Source: JBLNDG01 sp050261415 (GTDB lineage: Bacteria; Bacillota; Clostridia; Lutisporales; Lutisporaceae). Taken from it: DNA of 64,000 bases. Where the stretch lies: the NCBI GenBank assembly GCA_050261415.1, contig JBLNDG010000225.1:9320-73319 (forward strand). Reading direction: 5' to 3'. The first letter of the stretch is position 1. Each line of letters begins with the position of its first letter. Of this stretch, positions 43,070-51,442 are shown one piece after another. The notes under the pieces were generated by a model. It was not told the DNA's origin. It ran no database searches and saw nothing but the letters and a program-made list of their open reading frames with translations. A program made the translations under genes and the position numbers.

Positions 43070-43122
43070 ATTTTAAATGTCTTTTTCGTTAAAACAGTTT
43101 TATTATATAGAAGGTGAATGAT

Positions 43123-43491
43123 TTGAACGAAAATCATTTGAGAATTATTTCGATTACACTCAATATAATTGAGAAAGATATTGATGAGATTGAAAAATAC
43201 CTGAACAATGTGCCTGCCGGAAGAATGTATGATGTTGTTGATGACTTAACTTGTGAGCAAAAGCAGGAGCTCTCAATTAAAACCAAATCCTTGAGATCGT
43301 TAATTAATGAAATTGCAGACTATTTTAACCTTAAACCGTCAAGAACGAGTCTTCGCGCGATGGTACAAAGCAAAATGACGATTAATTGGGCTAACGTTTG
43401 CGATATTGAACCGGCAAGGCTAAAAGCATATGGTACTGTTGATACGGGTATGATAAAAATATTAAATTACTATATTAGACCTGTGCAGTAA
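43123..43491 (+). CDS. Hypothetical protein, 3' end altered by an IS element
   Basis: Unrecognised, about 122 residues. I chose the TTG at 43123, with GAAGGTGA just upstream; a GTG three codons earlier is possible. It has an N-terminal helix with alternating charge (IIEKDIDEIEKYLNNV) and a well-folded-looking remainder with DLTCEQKQELSIKTKSLRSL and MTINWANVCDIEPARL. The last codons and stop (PVQ, TAA) lie within the IS left end, so the native C terminus is probably lost. Confidence 0.65.
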   Translation: MNENHLRIISITLNIIEKDIDEIEKYLNNVPAGRMYDVVDDLTCEQKQELSIKTKSLRSLINEIADYFNLKPSRTSLRAMVQSKMTINWANVCDIEPARLKAYGTVDTGMIKILNYYIRPVQ

Positions 43492-44840
43492 AAAGGGAAA
43501 CATTAAGCAGCAATCCCTAATTTGGAAATCATAGAATCAAGGCTTACCCCTTCAGCTGCACAAGAGTATGCAAACTTGGCAATTTCAACCATGTATTGTT
43601 GACGGAAATAACCTATGGTATCTCCAATGGTCTTTAGTTTTAATAGTTTCCCATTGGATACTCTAAATAACTCTAAGAATGTGTAAGACATAAATACCAT
43701 ACTCCAGAATCGCTTTATCGAAGTCAAGGATTCAACCTGGTATTCATCAAAACCAAGAGAATTCTTATGATATCTATAACTAACTTCAATATCCCAGCGG
43801 TTCTGATAATACTCCAGGATAGTAGAGGTATCCAAGCTTACATCAGTACTTACTACAAAAGCTGGTTTATCTGATAAGTCTGGTTTGCTCCAGCACATTA
43901 GAGTAATGGCATTTTCAAGATCATTAATTTTTCCTTCATACCTGTGTACGTAATACTTATTGTCCCCTACTGTAACTGGGCAGGTTTCATTTTTACGTAT
44001 ATGGATAGAGAAGCTTTTTACACTTGTTTTAATGCCAAAAGGATAAATTACACGGTTGGATTTTATCCTTCCTATAGTATGATATCCCCTTTTAAGTCCA
44101 TGGAGCATAAGCTTTCCTGATGTATACAAAGCATCTACAAGTAAGTACGTAGTTTCTGTAGCCGGTATAAATTCGTCAACCAATTGCATGGCAAGCTCAT
44201 GTTTATTCTTGAAATATTTTTTAGCTTTCTTGCAGAAGAACTGCGATCTCAGATAAAGCTTGAAGTTAAGTGGCAGCGAGTACTCAGATACTTTGTAATG
44301 GGAACTAACAATGCAGTGAGACCACATGGTTTTCCCATCGCTGTGTGAATGATGGTAATCGGGACCTTCAATCTTCTTTGTAGAATTATACTTTTTACTC
44401 AAAGAGTCATCTACAATTAAGAAGCCGACATCATCTTGATTAACATTCTTCTTAACAGCACGTAGAGAATGTGAAATTCTCTTGTGATTCACATATTCAT
44501 GGTTCCACTTGTATTCTCCTAAGAATCTGGAACCGCAGCTCCTGTCACGGTTGCAGGTAAGCTTTCTATAGATAGCAGAAACATTTTTATTACCTTCGGC
44601 AGTGATTATGCCTGAGACCATATTAAGCATATGATTTTGTATCGAAGAAGAATATGGCAACTGTAGTATATTTATATAATTACTGATGTTCTGATTTTGT
44701 TCCATTATTATCTCAGGCATAAGTTTGACCTCCGAAATGGTATTTTGGTTTTTGGACAATCCTAAATTACCACATTCGGACAGCTTATGCTTTTGTTTTG
44801 ACATTAATTTGGTAATACAATTTTTTACTTTTAGTGCACA
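43482..44840 (-). mobile_element. IS701-type insertion sequence
   Basis: One transposase gene bounded by imperfect terminal inverted repeats: TGTGCAGTAAAAAGGGAAA at the left end and, on the minus strand, TGTGCACTAAAAGTAAAAAA at the right end. Total length is about 1.36 kb. I could not identify a clear target duplication. The element interrupts the hypothetical gene to its left and separates the fluoride island from the copper island. Confidence 0.75.
43503..44804 (-). CDS. DDE transposase, IS701-like
   Basis: Full-length transposase of 433 residues. DDE-type motifs are visible as FLIVDDSLSKK (first Asp), then YHHSHSDGKTMWSHCIVSSHY, TYLLVDALYTSGKLM (second Asp), and YYQNRWDIEVSYRYHKNSLG (YxxRW...E, the third acidic residue). 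It is typical of the PF13546/IS701 group. No frameshift is seen, so the element may still be active. Confidence 0.85.
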   Translation of the reverse strand: MSKQKHKLSECGNLGLSKNQNTISEVKLMPEIIMEQNQNISNYINILQLPYSSSIQNHMLNMVSGIITAEGNKNVSAIYRKLTCNRDRSCGSRFLGEYKWNHEYVNHKRISHSLRAVKKNVNQDDVGFLIVDDSLSKKYNSTKKIEGPDYHHSHSDGKTMWSHCIVSSHYKVSEYSLPLNFKLYLRSQFFCKKAKKYFKNKHELAMQLVDEFIPATETTYLLVDALYTSGKLMLHGLKRGYHTIGRIKSNRVIYPFGIKTSVKSFSIHIRKNETCPVTVGDNKYYVHRYEGKINDLENAITLMCWSKPDLSDKPAFVVSTDVSLDTSTILEYYQNRWDIEVSYRYHKNSLGFDEYQVESLTSIKRFWSMVFMSYTFLELFRVSNGKLLKLKTIGDTIGYFRQQYMVEIAKFAYSCAAEGVSLDSMISKLGIAA

Positions 44841-44934
44841 ACACTAATTCCCCTAATTAATTGCAGAGTATAGAAATATCTTATTTTAAAAATAATATAT
44901 CTGTACAAAAAATTATCTAAAAGGAGTGTTTGAA

Positions 44935-45282
44935 ATGGGCGTAGCAACAATGACAACAAACAGGTATCATACATGCATAGACGCATGCACCAAATGTGCT
45001 CAAGCTTGCTATGAATGTTTTGAGGCTTGCATTAATGAACCTGATTTAAATGCCAGAAGAGGCTGTGTGAAAATGCTTGTTGAATGCGCAAAAATGTGCG
45101 AAATGTCTGCCGCTCTGATGTCAATGAACAGCCTGTTTGCAAAAGAACATTGCAGGATATGTGCCACTATTTGCGATGCATGTGCAAAAGAATGTGATAT
45201 GTTCAAGGATGAACATTGTCAAAAGTGTGCAGATGAATGCCGCAAGTGTGCCAATGAATGCAGGCAAATGGCCGGAATGTAA
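44935..45282 (+). CDS. Four-helix-bundle Cys-rich copper storage-like protein (Csp type)
   Basis: Protein of 115 residues with 19 cysteines in helical spacing, such as HTCIDACTKCAQACYECFEAC and the C-terminal CQKCADECRKCANEC. The pattern matches the four-helix copper storage proteins, where cysteines line the bundle core and bind Cu(I). No signal peptide, so it is cytosolic (Csp3-like). I chose the ATG at 44935, with AGGAG nine bases upstream. A paralogue at 55152-55499 has a nonsense codon. A clear terminator follows. Confidence 0.9.
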   Translation: MGVATMTTNRYHTCIDACTKCAQACYECFEACINEPDLNARRGCVKMLVECAKMCEMSAALMSMNSLFAKEHCRICATICDACAKECDMFKDEHCQKCADECRKCANECRQMAGM

Positions 45283-45323
45283 AAGAAATAACCAGCAGAT
45301 AAGCCTGCTGGTTATTTCTTTTT
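45283..45323 (+). terminator. Terminator after the Csp-like gene
   Basis: Stem AAGAAATAACCAGCAG / CTGCTGGTTATTTCTT with a 6-base loop and trailing T-run. The Csp paralogue at 55152 ends with a related hairpin. Confidence 0.92.
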
Positions 45324-45377
45324 AAACTCTTACCGCTTAATTGCATTGCAAAGATAATGTATTTTTATTTGACTGTT

Positions 45378-46514
45378 CTAAATAATTAGTACTGCAGTTA
45401 AAAACGCTGCCGCAGCTACTGCCGCCGCAGTCAGGTTATACGGCATCTGTGCAGATATATAGTCCATATGCTCTACCTCTGCAATTCCCGAAGCCATGGC
45501 ACCCATTCCGGAAAGCGGCAAAGCAATGTCCCCAAAAGTCCCACCGGCAAATACAGCTCCTACAGTCATCGGAATAGAAGCTCCTGAAACTACTGCTAAC
45601 GGTATAGCCAAAGGCATAGTTAATGCCCATGTGCCCCAGGAGGAACCGATAAAAAATGTTACTGCCGCTGTAAGCATAAATACTGTTAATGGGACCAGGA
45701 AAGCGGGAAGCCTATTCCCCACTGTTGTTGTTATCAGCTTTGGAAGCCCTAGGTTTTTGGATACCCTTGCTATAGGCCATGCAACTGCCAGAATTGCAAT
45801 TGTAGTCATAAGCCGGTTCCCGCCTTTTATGAAACGGCTGACCATTTCTTTCAGATGAAGCCCCTGAAAGCGGTAAAAGACTACTGAAATTACTGTGGTA
45901 ACCAAGAGTGCCAAAAGCATTGCTCTGGAAGAATCCGCCTTTGAATATATATCAAGAAGTGTCTTTCCCCCTTTGATCCTGCCTGACCACCACATGAGAT
46001 AGAAGCTCATCGGTATGAGGACTATGATGGGAATAATCAGATTCCATGGCCTTGGTTCAATATTCATATCAATTTCACCCATCTCATGGTCCATGGACAT
46101 ATCTCCGTGCTCTTTATGCTGCCCCATTCCATTTGTCATACCATGCCCCTTGTGCATGCTTTCCATATTCCCGTCATGATGTTCTACATGAATTTCCGGT
46201 GATATTTCATGCCCTGCTTCTGTTGAGAATGCCATACCCATGCCATGTTTTGCAGTAAGCTGGTCCTGGTAGTCCGGCTTGCCGGTCATCTGCCTGCCTC
46301 GCTCTTCAATTCCCTTATCATCCTCTTTGGCTTTAGCCTCAAACCTTTTCATGGCCCTGAAGTTCAGTATGCCGAAAATTGAGAGCAATACAACTCCAAA
46401 AGAAACGATGCTAAAAAAATTAAATGGTATGCTTTGAAGGAAAACTATATACGGGGATGCATTACTGCCGGCTACCTTTAAACCGCTTGCCACAACGCCC
46501 ACCATATCTTCCAT
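45378..46514 (-). CDS. NhaC-family antiporter, N-terminally truncated, with His/Met-rich loop
   Basis: Membrane protein of 378 residues matching the C-terminal part of Na+/H+ antiporters of the NhaC type: YIVFLQSIPFNFFSIVSFG, FFIGSSWGTWALTMPLA, FGDIALPLSGMGAMASG and DYISAQMPYNL. Family members are longer and begin with several more helices that are absent. No good ribosome site precedes the ATG, so the gene looks 5'-truncated. Between two helices lies a His/Met-rich run at about 90-155, including HKGHGMTNGMGQHKEHGD, not usual in NhaC. This suggests Cu or Ni binding. It lies downstream of ccdA. Confidence 0.78.
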   Translation of the reverse strand: MEDMVGVVASGLKVAGSNASPYIVFLQSIPFNFFSIVSFGVVLLSIFGILNFRAMKRFEAKAKEDDKGIEERGRQMTGKPDYQDQLTAKHGMGMAFSTEAGHEISPEIHVEHHDGNMESMHKGHGMTNGMGQHKEHGDMSMDHEMGEIDMNIEPRPWNLIIPIIVLIPMSFYLMWWSGRIKGGKTLLDIYSKADSSRAMLLALLVTTVISVVFYRFQGLHLKEMVSRFIKGGNRLMTTIAILAVAWPIARVSKNLGLPKLITTTVGNRLPAFLVPLTVFMLTAAVTFFIGSSWGTWALTMPLAIPLAVVSGASIPMTVGAVFAGGTFGDIALPLSGMGAMASGIAEVEHMDYISAQMPYNLTAAAVAAAAFLTAVLII

Positions 46515-46595
46515 AAGTTATTAAGCTTACTTTTCCCTTTATTTTTATAACTATACCCTCACCTTGTGATAGCTATCAGTAACAAGAACCCCTTT

Positions 46596-47384
46596 TTACA
46601 TTCCTATTGAATTTTTAAAAGGAATTAGTTTATATAATATCTCTACAATTAAAGTAAACCTGTTTGTAAGCAGCAATATTCCAAATAGAAGAAGCACTGC
46701 ACCTGTTATGTAGGATATAAGCCTCTGGTATTTCAAAATTCGTTTTATAAGGTTGAACGACCGTCCAAAAGCTGCCCCAAGCAGTAAATAAGGTATTGCC
46801 AGGCCCATAGAGAACATGAACATCACCAGCATGCCAGTGTGGGAAGAACCTGTACTTCCGGCAAATATCAGCATTGAATACAATAGTGGTCCGATGCAAT
46901 GGGAACATGCAACAGCAAAGAATATACCAACAAGAAATGTAGTAAGATAACTTGCAGCAGCATTTGCTTTGAACCTGTCAAATATATTCTCCATAGCTTT
47001 TAGGTTTAAAGAAATTGTACTGAAAAATCCAAGCATTTTTAGCGCAAGAAGAATAACCATTATCCCGCCTATTATATTGAATATCGCAATATTTTCCTTG
47101 ATAAAACCAGCAGCTTTTCCCGAAGCCGCACCTGCAGCAGTGAATATAATAGTGAATGCTGCTACAAATAAAAATGTGTTTATTATTACTTTCAGCTTGA
47201 TAGCTTTACTTTTAGCTGCATTTTTCAAATCTTTAACCGACATGCCGGTTATCAAGCTGAAATATACAGTAATCATTGGTATAATGCAGGGTGACAGGAA
47301 AGAGACCAACCCCGCAATAAATGCCGTCATATATATTGATGTATGCATATAATCCACCGAATCCCTTCCGTATCCTAAAACCAT
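46596..47384 (-). CDS. ccdA: CcdA-like thiol-electron transfer membrane protein
   Basis: Six-helix protein of 262 residues that carries reducing equivalents across the membrane to extracytoplasmic thioredoxin-like or cytochrome maturation proteins. The two redox cysteines are in FLSPCIIPM near residue 33 and ACSHCIGPLLYS near 160; the second is CxxC-like (CSHC), unlike the single Cys of classic CcdA. The ATG at 47384 follows GGCGGAG; an internal ATG (MHTSIYM) is possible. It lies 22 bp downstream of an anchored protein of unknown function. Confidence 0.88.
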   Translation of the reverse strand: MVLGYGRDSVDYMHTSIYMTAFIAGLVSFLSPCIIPMITVYFSLITGMSVKDLKNAAKSKAIKLKVIINTFLFVAAFTIIFTAAGAASGKAAGFIKENIAIFNIIGGIMVILLALKMLGFFSTISLNLKAMENIFDRFKANAAASYLTTFLVGIFFAVACSHCIGPLLYSMLIFAGSTGSSHTGMLVMFMFSMGLAIPYLLLGAAFGRSFNLIKRILKYQRLISYITGAVLLLFGILLLTNRFTLIVEILYKLIPFKNSIGM

Positions 47385-47406
47385 CTAGATTAGCTCCGCC
47401 TTACAA

Positions 47407-47991
47407 TTACTTCAGCATATCCCCTTCATATACATGCTCTCTTGTACCGGTGCTGCCGATGTTTTTAAATACCAGCTTAAATGATTTTGTATCCGGACCG
47501 ACAATAGGCTTTCCGTCAAAATTGTTCTTTATTTTTAGAATACCTGTGATATGATGACCTCCGCCACTGTCCGTATCCCATTCGAACCCGTCCCTGACTA
47601 CAACCCCTGAATCCGTTTGAAGTTCTATATATTTTCTTATATCTACATACTTTGTCAAATCAACTGAATGTGTTCCCAATGTAACCTCAAATACCAGGGT
47701 ATCATTGTCCTTTGTACTTGGGCTTAAATAGTTCACGGAAATATCAATATTATCTTTCTGGCTCAATGTCAAATATTTAAATTCACTATCGTTTGCATCC
47801 TGCTGTAAAGCTGATATTTCTTTATTTTGCTGCACTTCCGCATTTTCGGCAACTGTCTTTTCTTCTGCCGTCACCTCAGCTTTGCTGCTTAAAAAATAAG
47901 TATTGACCACAAATATCAAAGCTGCTATAAATAATAGCATTATGACAGCTACAGTTAATTTTTTTAGTCCTGTTCTTTTCTTATTACTCAT
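47407..47991 (-). CDS. Membrane-anchored extracytoplasmic protein of unknown function
   Basis: Protein of 194 residues with a Lys-rich N terminus, one membrane helix (VAVIMLLFIAALIFVVNTYF), a Glu/Gln-rich spacer, and a beta-rich domain (about 75-194) with DNIDISVNYLSPSTKDNDTL and WDTDSGGGHHITGILKIKNN. No family recognised. The HH pair could bind metal. I chose the ATG at 47991, with AGGTGAG upstream. A GTG four codons earlier overlaps the upstream stop. It lies between the methyltransferase-like gene and ccdA. Confidence 0.72.
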   Translation of the reverse strand: MSNKKRTGLKKLTVAVIMLLFIAALIFVVNTYFLSSKAEVTAEEKTVAENAEVQQNKEISALQQDANDSEFKYLTLSQKDNIDISVNYLSPSTKDNDTLVFEVTLGTHSVDLTKYVDIRKYIELQTDSGVVVRDGFEWDTDSGGGHHITGILKIKNNFDGKPIVGPDTKSFKLVFKNIGSTGTREHVYEGDMLK

Positions 47992-47999
47992 GATATTAC

Positions 48000-48644
48000 T
48001 CACCTTACTATATGTTTTCTTCCTAATATTGGAATGAAGGCTGGCACCTGCTTGCTATATTCCGTATATTTTTCTCCAAATTGCTCTATCATCACTTTTT
48101 CTTCTTTTTTTGCAAGTTTTGCATACATAACTAACAAAATAGGAGCCATTATTAACGTAATAAGTGTCGGCCACTGTACTAGAAATCCGATTATCATTAA
48201 TGCAAACCCGGTATACTGCGGATGTCTTACAAATCTGTATATCCCATTAGTGACAAGTTCACCGTTCCCGGAGTGTATCTCTCTCCAGCCGACGGCAATC
48301 ACGATAAGGCCGCTGAATATGAGAATATTGCTAAGAGGATGCAATATGGAATACACAAGTATTGAACCGCCGGAAAGGGCAACCCATAAATGACCGTTCA
48401 AATGGGTGAATGGATCAAGAACCGGATATTTATTTCCTAAAACAGATATTAAAAAATAAATTGTAAGCGGGAATCCAAACATTTCGGTGAATAGAGCCAC
48501 CATAAATGCGGCAAATGCGCCTAGCGTCCGCCAGTCCCGTTTTGTGACCGGCCTGAAAGCTGTATAGGTAAAGATACCGAACATGAGGATGTTGAAAACA
48601 ACTGACCACCACAGCCCATACTCATATTCATTTAGCAAATGCAT
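48000..48644 (-). CDS. Isoprenylcysteine carboxyl methyltransferase-like membrane protein
   Basis: Membrane protein of 214 residues with five or six helices. The C-terminal SAM-binding signature GIYRFVRHPQYTGFALMIIGF followed by EEKVMIEQFGEKYTEYSKQV is that of the ICMT/PEMT-like family. Bacterial members have unknown methyl acceptors. The ATG at 48644 is preceded by GGAGG seven bases upstream. It leads a likely operon with the anchored unknown, ccdA and nhaC-like genes. Confidence 0.85.
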   Translation of the reverse strand: MHLLNEYEYGLWWSVVFNILMFGIFTYTAFRPVTKRDWRTLGAFAAFMVALFTEMFGFPLTIYFLISVLGNKYPVLDPFTHLNGHLWVALSGGSILVYSILHPLSNILIFSGLIVIAVGWREIHSGNGELVTNGIYRFVRHPQYTGFALMIIGFLVQWPTLITLIMAPILLVMYAKLAKKEEKVMIEQFGEKYTEYSKQVPAFIPILGRKHIVR

Positions 48645-48755
48645 ATTTTTTACCTCCATAATTTCTTACTTTCACTTAAATAGAAGCCTATACATTTAAA
48701 GAATTCATGGAAAACAATCCAAGTGATTTCTATCTTCGTACAAGCCGTGTTGAAA

Positions 48756-48784
48756 AAAATAAGCAGCCAAAGCTACTTATTTTT
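48756..48784 (-). terminator. Terminator of the Met-rich protein gene
   Basis: Stem AAATAAGTAGC / GCTGCTTATTT (one mismatch) with a TTTG loop and a T-run on the minus strand. It overlaps the stop codon of the gene at 48777. Confidence 0.8.
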
Positions 48785-49262
48785 TTTCTGGTACAAATCC
48801 TCCCATCATGCCGTAACCACTGGAATGCATGCCATAAGCAGAATTATGCATTTGATTCATCCCTTCCCTGCCTATGGACTGCATCATCTGGGCCATATAT
48901 CCGTATCCATTTTGCTGCATGATGCCTATCATCTTCTGATAATCTTCATCGCTCAGGTTATTCATGAACTCATTCATTTTTGCATAATTGCCGTCCTGCA
49001 TGTACTTTGCTGCATCCCCGAACCCGTTTTCCTGCATGATATTAATCATATCAGTATATACATCCTTTGAGAATTTATTTGACGCCTGTGTTTCGCTGCT
49101 TAGATTTATGCTTTCAACATTTGTATCTTTATCCTGGCTTGCAATTATCTGTGTGCCGTCTTTTTTACTCAAGGCGTTTAAATTGTCTGCATATGCCACT
49201 CCCCAAATTGATCCCATCATAACTACCATTGCACTTAAAACTACTATTATCTTTTTTTTCAT
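48777..49262 (-). CDS. Secreted Met-rich protein
   Basis: Protein of 161 residues with a signal peptide (KKKIIVVLSAMVVMMGSIWGVAYA, cleavage after AYA). The mature part has a charged linker, then short repeats of NIMQENGFGDAAKYMQDGNY and GIMQQNGYGYMAQMMQSIG type, and a Met/His/Gly-rich tail (NQMHNSAYGMHSSGYGMMGG). About 18 methionines could form extracytoplasmic Cu(I) sites; this is inferred. The promoter region has a motif shared with the YHS gene. It lies downstream of rnfB, as a separate unit. Confidence 0.8.
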   Translation of the reverse strand: MKKKIIVVLSAMVVMMGSIWGVAYADNLNALSKKDGTQIIASQDKDTNVESINLSSETQASNKFSKDVYTDMINIMQENGFGDAAKYMQDGNYAKMNEFMNNLSDEDYQKMIGIMQQNGYGYMAQMMQSIGREGMNQMHNSAYGMHSSGYGMMGGFVPEKK

Positions 49263-49327
49263 TATGAACTCCTCCTTGTTAGTTTGTTAATCTGTTATTT
49301 TCTATATTTCAATAATAACAGAACATT

Positions 49328-49366
49328 ATGAAGAACTTGCGGAGGAATCATGGAGAACTTGTGGAG
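49328..49366 (-). promoter_or_regulatory. Tandem repeats upstream of the Met-rich protein gene
   Basis: Two 17 bp copies, ATGAAGAACTTGCGGAG and ATGGAGAACTTGTGGAG (plus-strand reading), are 22 bp apart. On the minus strand this is a series of TCTCCA/TCTTCA-type units with 11 bp period, ending about 65 bp upstream of the start codon. A third copy of the motif precedes the YHS gene at 59462. The arrangement is typical for an OmpR-type response regulator. Confidence 0.65.
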
Positions 49367-49369
49367 ATT

Positions 49370-50200
49370 TTATCCGCAGCAGGATTGCTTCTTATCAACT
49401 TCCTGCATTTTCCCTTTTATTGCCTTAACAGGACATTTTTCAACACATTTCATACAGCCTGTACACAAATCATAATCTATTGATGCCAGATTGCCTTCAA
49501 CTTTAATAGCTTTGCTTTCACATACCTTCTCGCATAATTTGCAAGCGATGCAGCCGGCATTGCATTTTGGCTTTACAACCTTTCCAGGCTCCTTGTTTTC
49601 ACATAAAACATGTACGGTTGCCGCTGCAGGAGCCAACTCTATGACTGCCTTCGGACACTCTTTAACGCATATTCCACAGCCTGTGCAGCAGGTTATGTCA
49701 ATCTCTGCAACTCCTAGACTATTGATTGTAATAGCGTTGAATGGACAAGCTTTTACGCAGGAACCCAGTCCGAGACATGCATATTGGCATGATTTATTGC
49801 CTTTTTGTACCAAATTTGCAGCATGGCAATCCTTTATCCCTACATATTCAAAGTTATTACTGCAGTTTGTTCCTCCCTGACACTTGACAACAGCCACCCT
49901 GGCAGTCATTTTATCATCTGTTGAAGCGCCTGTTATTTTACTGATTTTCTCTGCTACAGCCTGTCCGCCCACAGGGCAAAGTCCGATTGACGCTCCTTTA
50001 TTTATAATTGCATCCGCATATCCGGAACATCCCGGAAAGCCACATGCACCGCAGTTTGCACCGGGAAGCACCTCTTCTATCATTTGTACCCTCTCATCTG
50101 TCTCTATTGCAAATTTCTTGTTGGAATAGGCAAGAAAAGCTCCGAACAAAACACCCATTCCACCCATAGCACCTGCTGAAATTAATAATATCTGATTCAT
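49370..50200 (-). CDS. rnfB: RnfB, iron-sulfur subunit of the Rnf complex
   Basis: Membrane-anchored ferredoxin-accepting subunit of 276 residues. It has an N-terminal helix, then GANCGACGFPGCSGYADAI for a 4Fe-4S cluster, the region SCQYACLGLGSCVKACPFN, and further clusters in CCTGCGICVKECPK, CIACKLCEKVCE and CTGCMKCVEKCP. The Rnf complex couples ferredoxin oxidation and NAD+ reduction to ion transport. It is the last gene of rnfCDGEAB, 27 bp after rnfA. The C terminus ends KKQSCCG, an extra Cys pair. Confidence 0.95.
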   Translation of the reverse strand: MNQILLISAGAMGGMGVLFGAFLAYSNKKFAIETDERVQMIEEVLPGANCGACGFPGCSGYADAIINKGASIGLCPVGGQAVAEKISKITGASTDDKMTARVAVVKCQGGTNCSNNFEYVGIKDCHAANLVQKGNKSCQYACLGLGSCVKACPFNAITINSLGVAEIDITCCTGCGICVKECPKAVIELAPAAATVHVLCENKEPGKVVKPKCNAGCIACKLCEKVCESKAIKVEGNLASIDYDLCTGCMKCVEKCPVKAIKGKMQEVDKKQSCCG

Positions 50201-50227
50201 TAAAGGATCACCCTCTTATTATTTATT

Positions 50228-50815
50228 CTACATTGAAATCAACCCTGAGAATCCAAGGAATGAAATAGAAAGAACTGCTGCTGTTAATAGCGTAATTCCT
50301 GCACCCTTCAAGCCCGCAGGAACATCCGCATTTTCTATTTTTTCCCTTATACCCGCCATAACCACTATGGCAAGAGTAAACCCTATTCCTGCACCAAGTC
50401 CGAACACCATGCTTTGTGTCAGGTTATAGCTCTTGTTTACTGCGAGGAGAGCCAGTCCCAATATTGCGCAGTTAGTAGTTATCAATGGTAAAAATATCCC
50501 TAATGAATTATATAGATCAGGGCTGGTTTTTTTGATGAACATCTCTATCATCTGGACCAGAGAAGCAATAACCAGTACAAAACTAACATATTGAAGAAAA
50601 CGGCTTAATCCATACGGCGCCAGAATATAGGTCTGTATGAGCCATGTTGCCGCAGCCGACAGCGTCAAAACAAAAGTGGTCGCTATTCCCATACTCAAGG
50701 CAACATCAACTTTTTTTGAGACCCCTAAGAACGGGCATATACCTAGAAATCTTGATAAAACAAAGTTATTGACCAGAATAGCCCCGACAAAAATTAAAAC
50801 TAAATCCTTCAGCAA
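50228..50815 (-). CDS. rnfA: RnfA, membrane subunit of the Rnf complex
   Basis: Six-helix subunit of 195 residues. VNNFVLSRFLGICPFLGVSKK near the N terminus and LPLITTNCAILGLALL in the middle (with the conserved Cys residues that bind the intramembrane iron centre with RnfE) are diagnostic. It follows rnfE by 15 bp. Confidence 0.95.
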   Translation of the reverse strand: MLKDLVLIFVGAILVNNFVLSRFLGICPFLGVSKKVDVALSMGIATTFVLTLSAAATWLIQTYILAPYGLSRFLQYVSFVLVIASLVQMIEMFIKKTSPDLYNSLGIFLPLITTNCAILGLALLAVNKSYNLTQSMVFGLGAGIGFTLAIVVMAGIREKIENADVPAGLKGAGITLLTAAVLSISFLGFSGLISM

Positions 50816-50830
50816 TTAATTCACACCTTT

Positions 50831-51442
50831 CTAATGACAGCAGCTATCTGCCGCTTTATTTTTTGAAAAGCTGTTGAATATCCATAACAATATTCCAAGT
50901 GTAAGGAATGCACCCGGAGGAAGTATAAATATTACCCATTTAGTAAATCCTGCTCCCATTACCGGTATCCCAAATATGCTGCCCATACCGAGGATTTCTC
51001 TTATTATGCCGAGCATTGTCAAAGCCCAGGTAAAGCCTAATCCATAGCCAATCCCATCCATAGCAGAAAGAAGGACATTGTTTTTTGAAGCAAAGCCCTC
51101 AGCTCTAGCCAGGATGATACAATTAACCACTATAAGCGGTATAAACAGTCCCAATACCTTTTGAATATCCGGGAAATATGCGGCTAAAACCAGGTCTGCT
51201 ATTGTTACAAAGGTCGCAATTATTATAATATATCCCGGAATTCTGATTTCATCAGGAATAAGCTTTTTAACAAGGGACACTATTATATTTGAACAAACAA
51301 GTACAAATGCTGTCGCCAAGCCCATCGCCAATCCGTTAACCGCTGCATTTGTAACAGCCAAAGTCGGGCACATGCCCATAAGCACTTTGAAAGTAGGGTT
51401 CTCTTTCCAGAGTCCCTTCACCAACTCTTTCCATGCCCTCAT
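50831..51442 (-). CDS. rnfE: RnfE, membrane subunit of the Rnf complex
   Basis: Six-helix subunit of 203 residues, homologous to RnfA and inverted relative to it. WKENPTFKVLMGMCPTLAVTN and IPLIVVNCIILARAEGFASKN are family motifs with the cysteines expected at the shared iron centre. Its start overlaps the rnfG stop by one base. The C-terminal CCH is unusual. Confidence 0.95.
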   Translation of the reverse strand: MRAWKELVKGLWKENPTFKVLMGMCPTLAVTNAAVNGLAMGLATAFVLVCSNIIVSLVKKLIPDEIRIPGYIIIIATFVTIADLVLAAYFPDIQKVLGLFIPLIVVNCIILARAEGFASKNNVLLSAMDGIGYGLGFTWALTMLGIIREILGMGSIFGIPVMGAGFTKWVIFILPPGAFLTLGILLWIFNSFSKNKAADSCCH

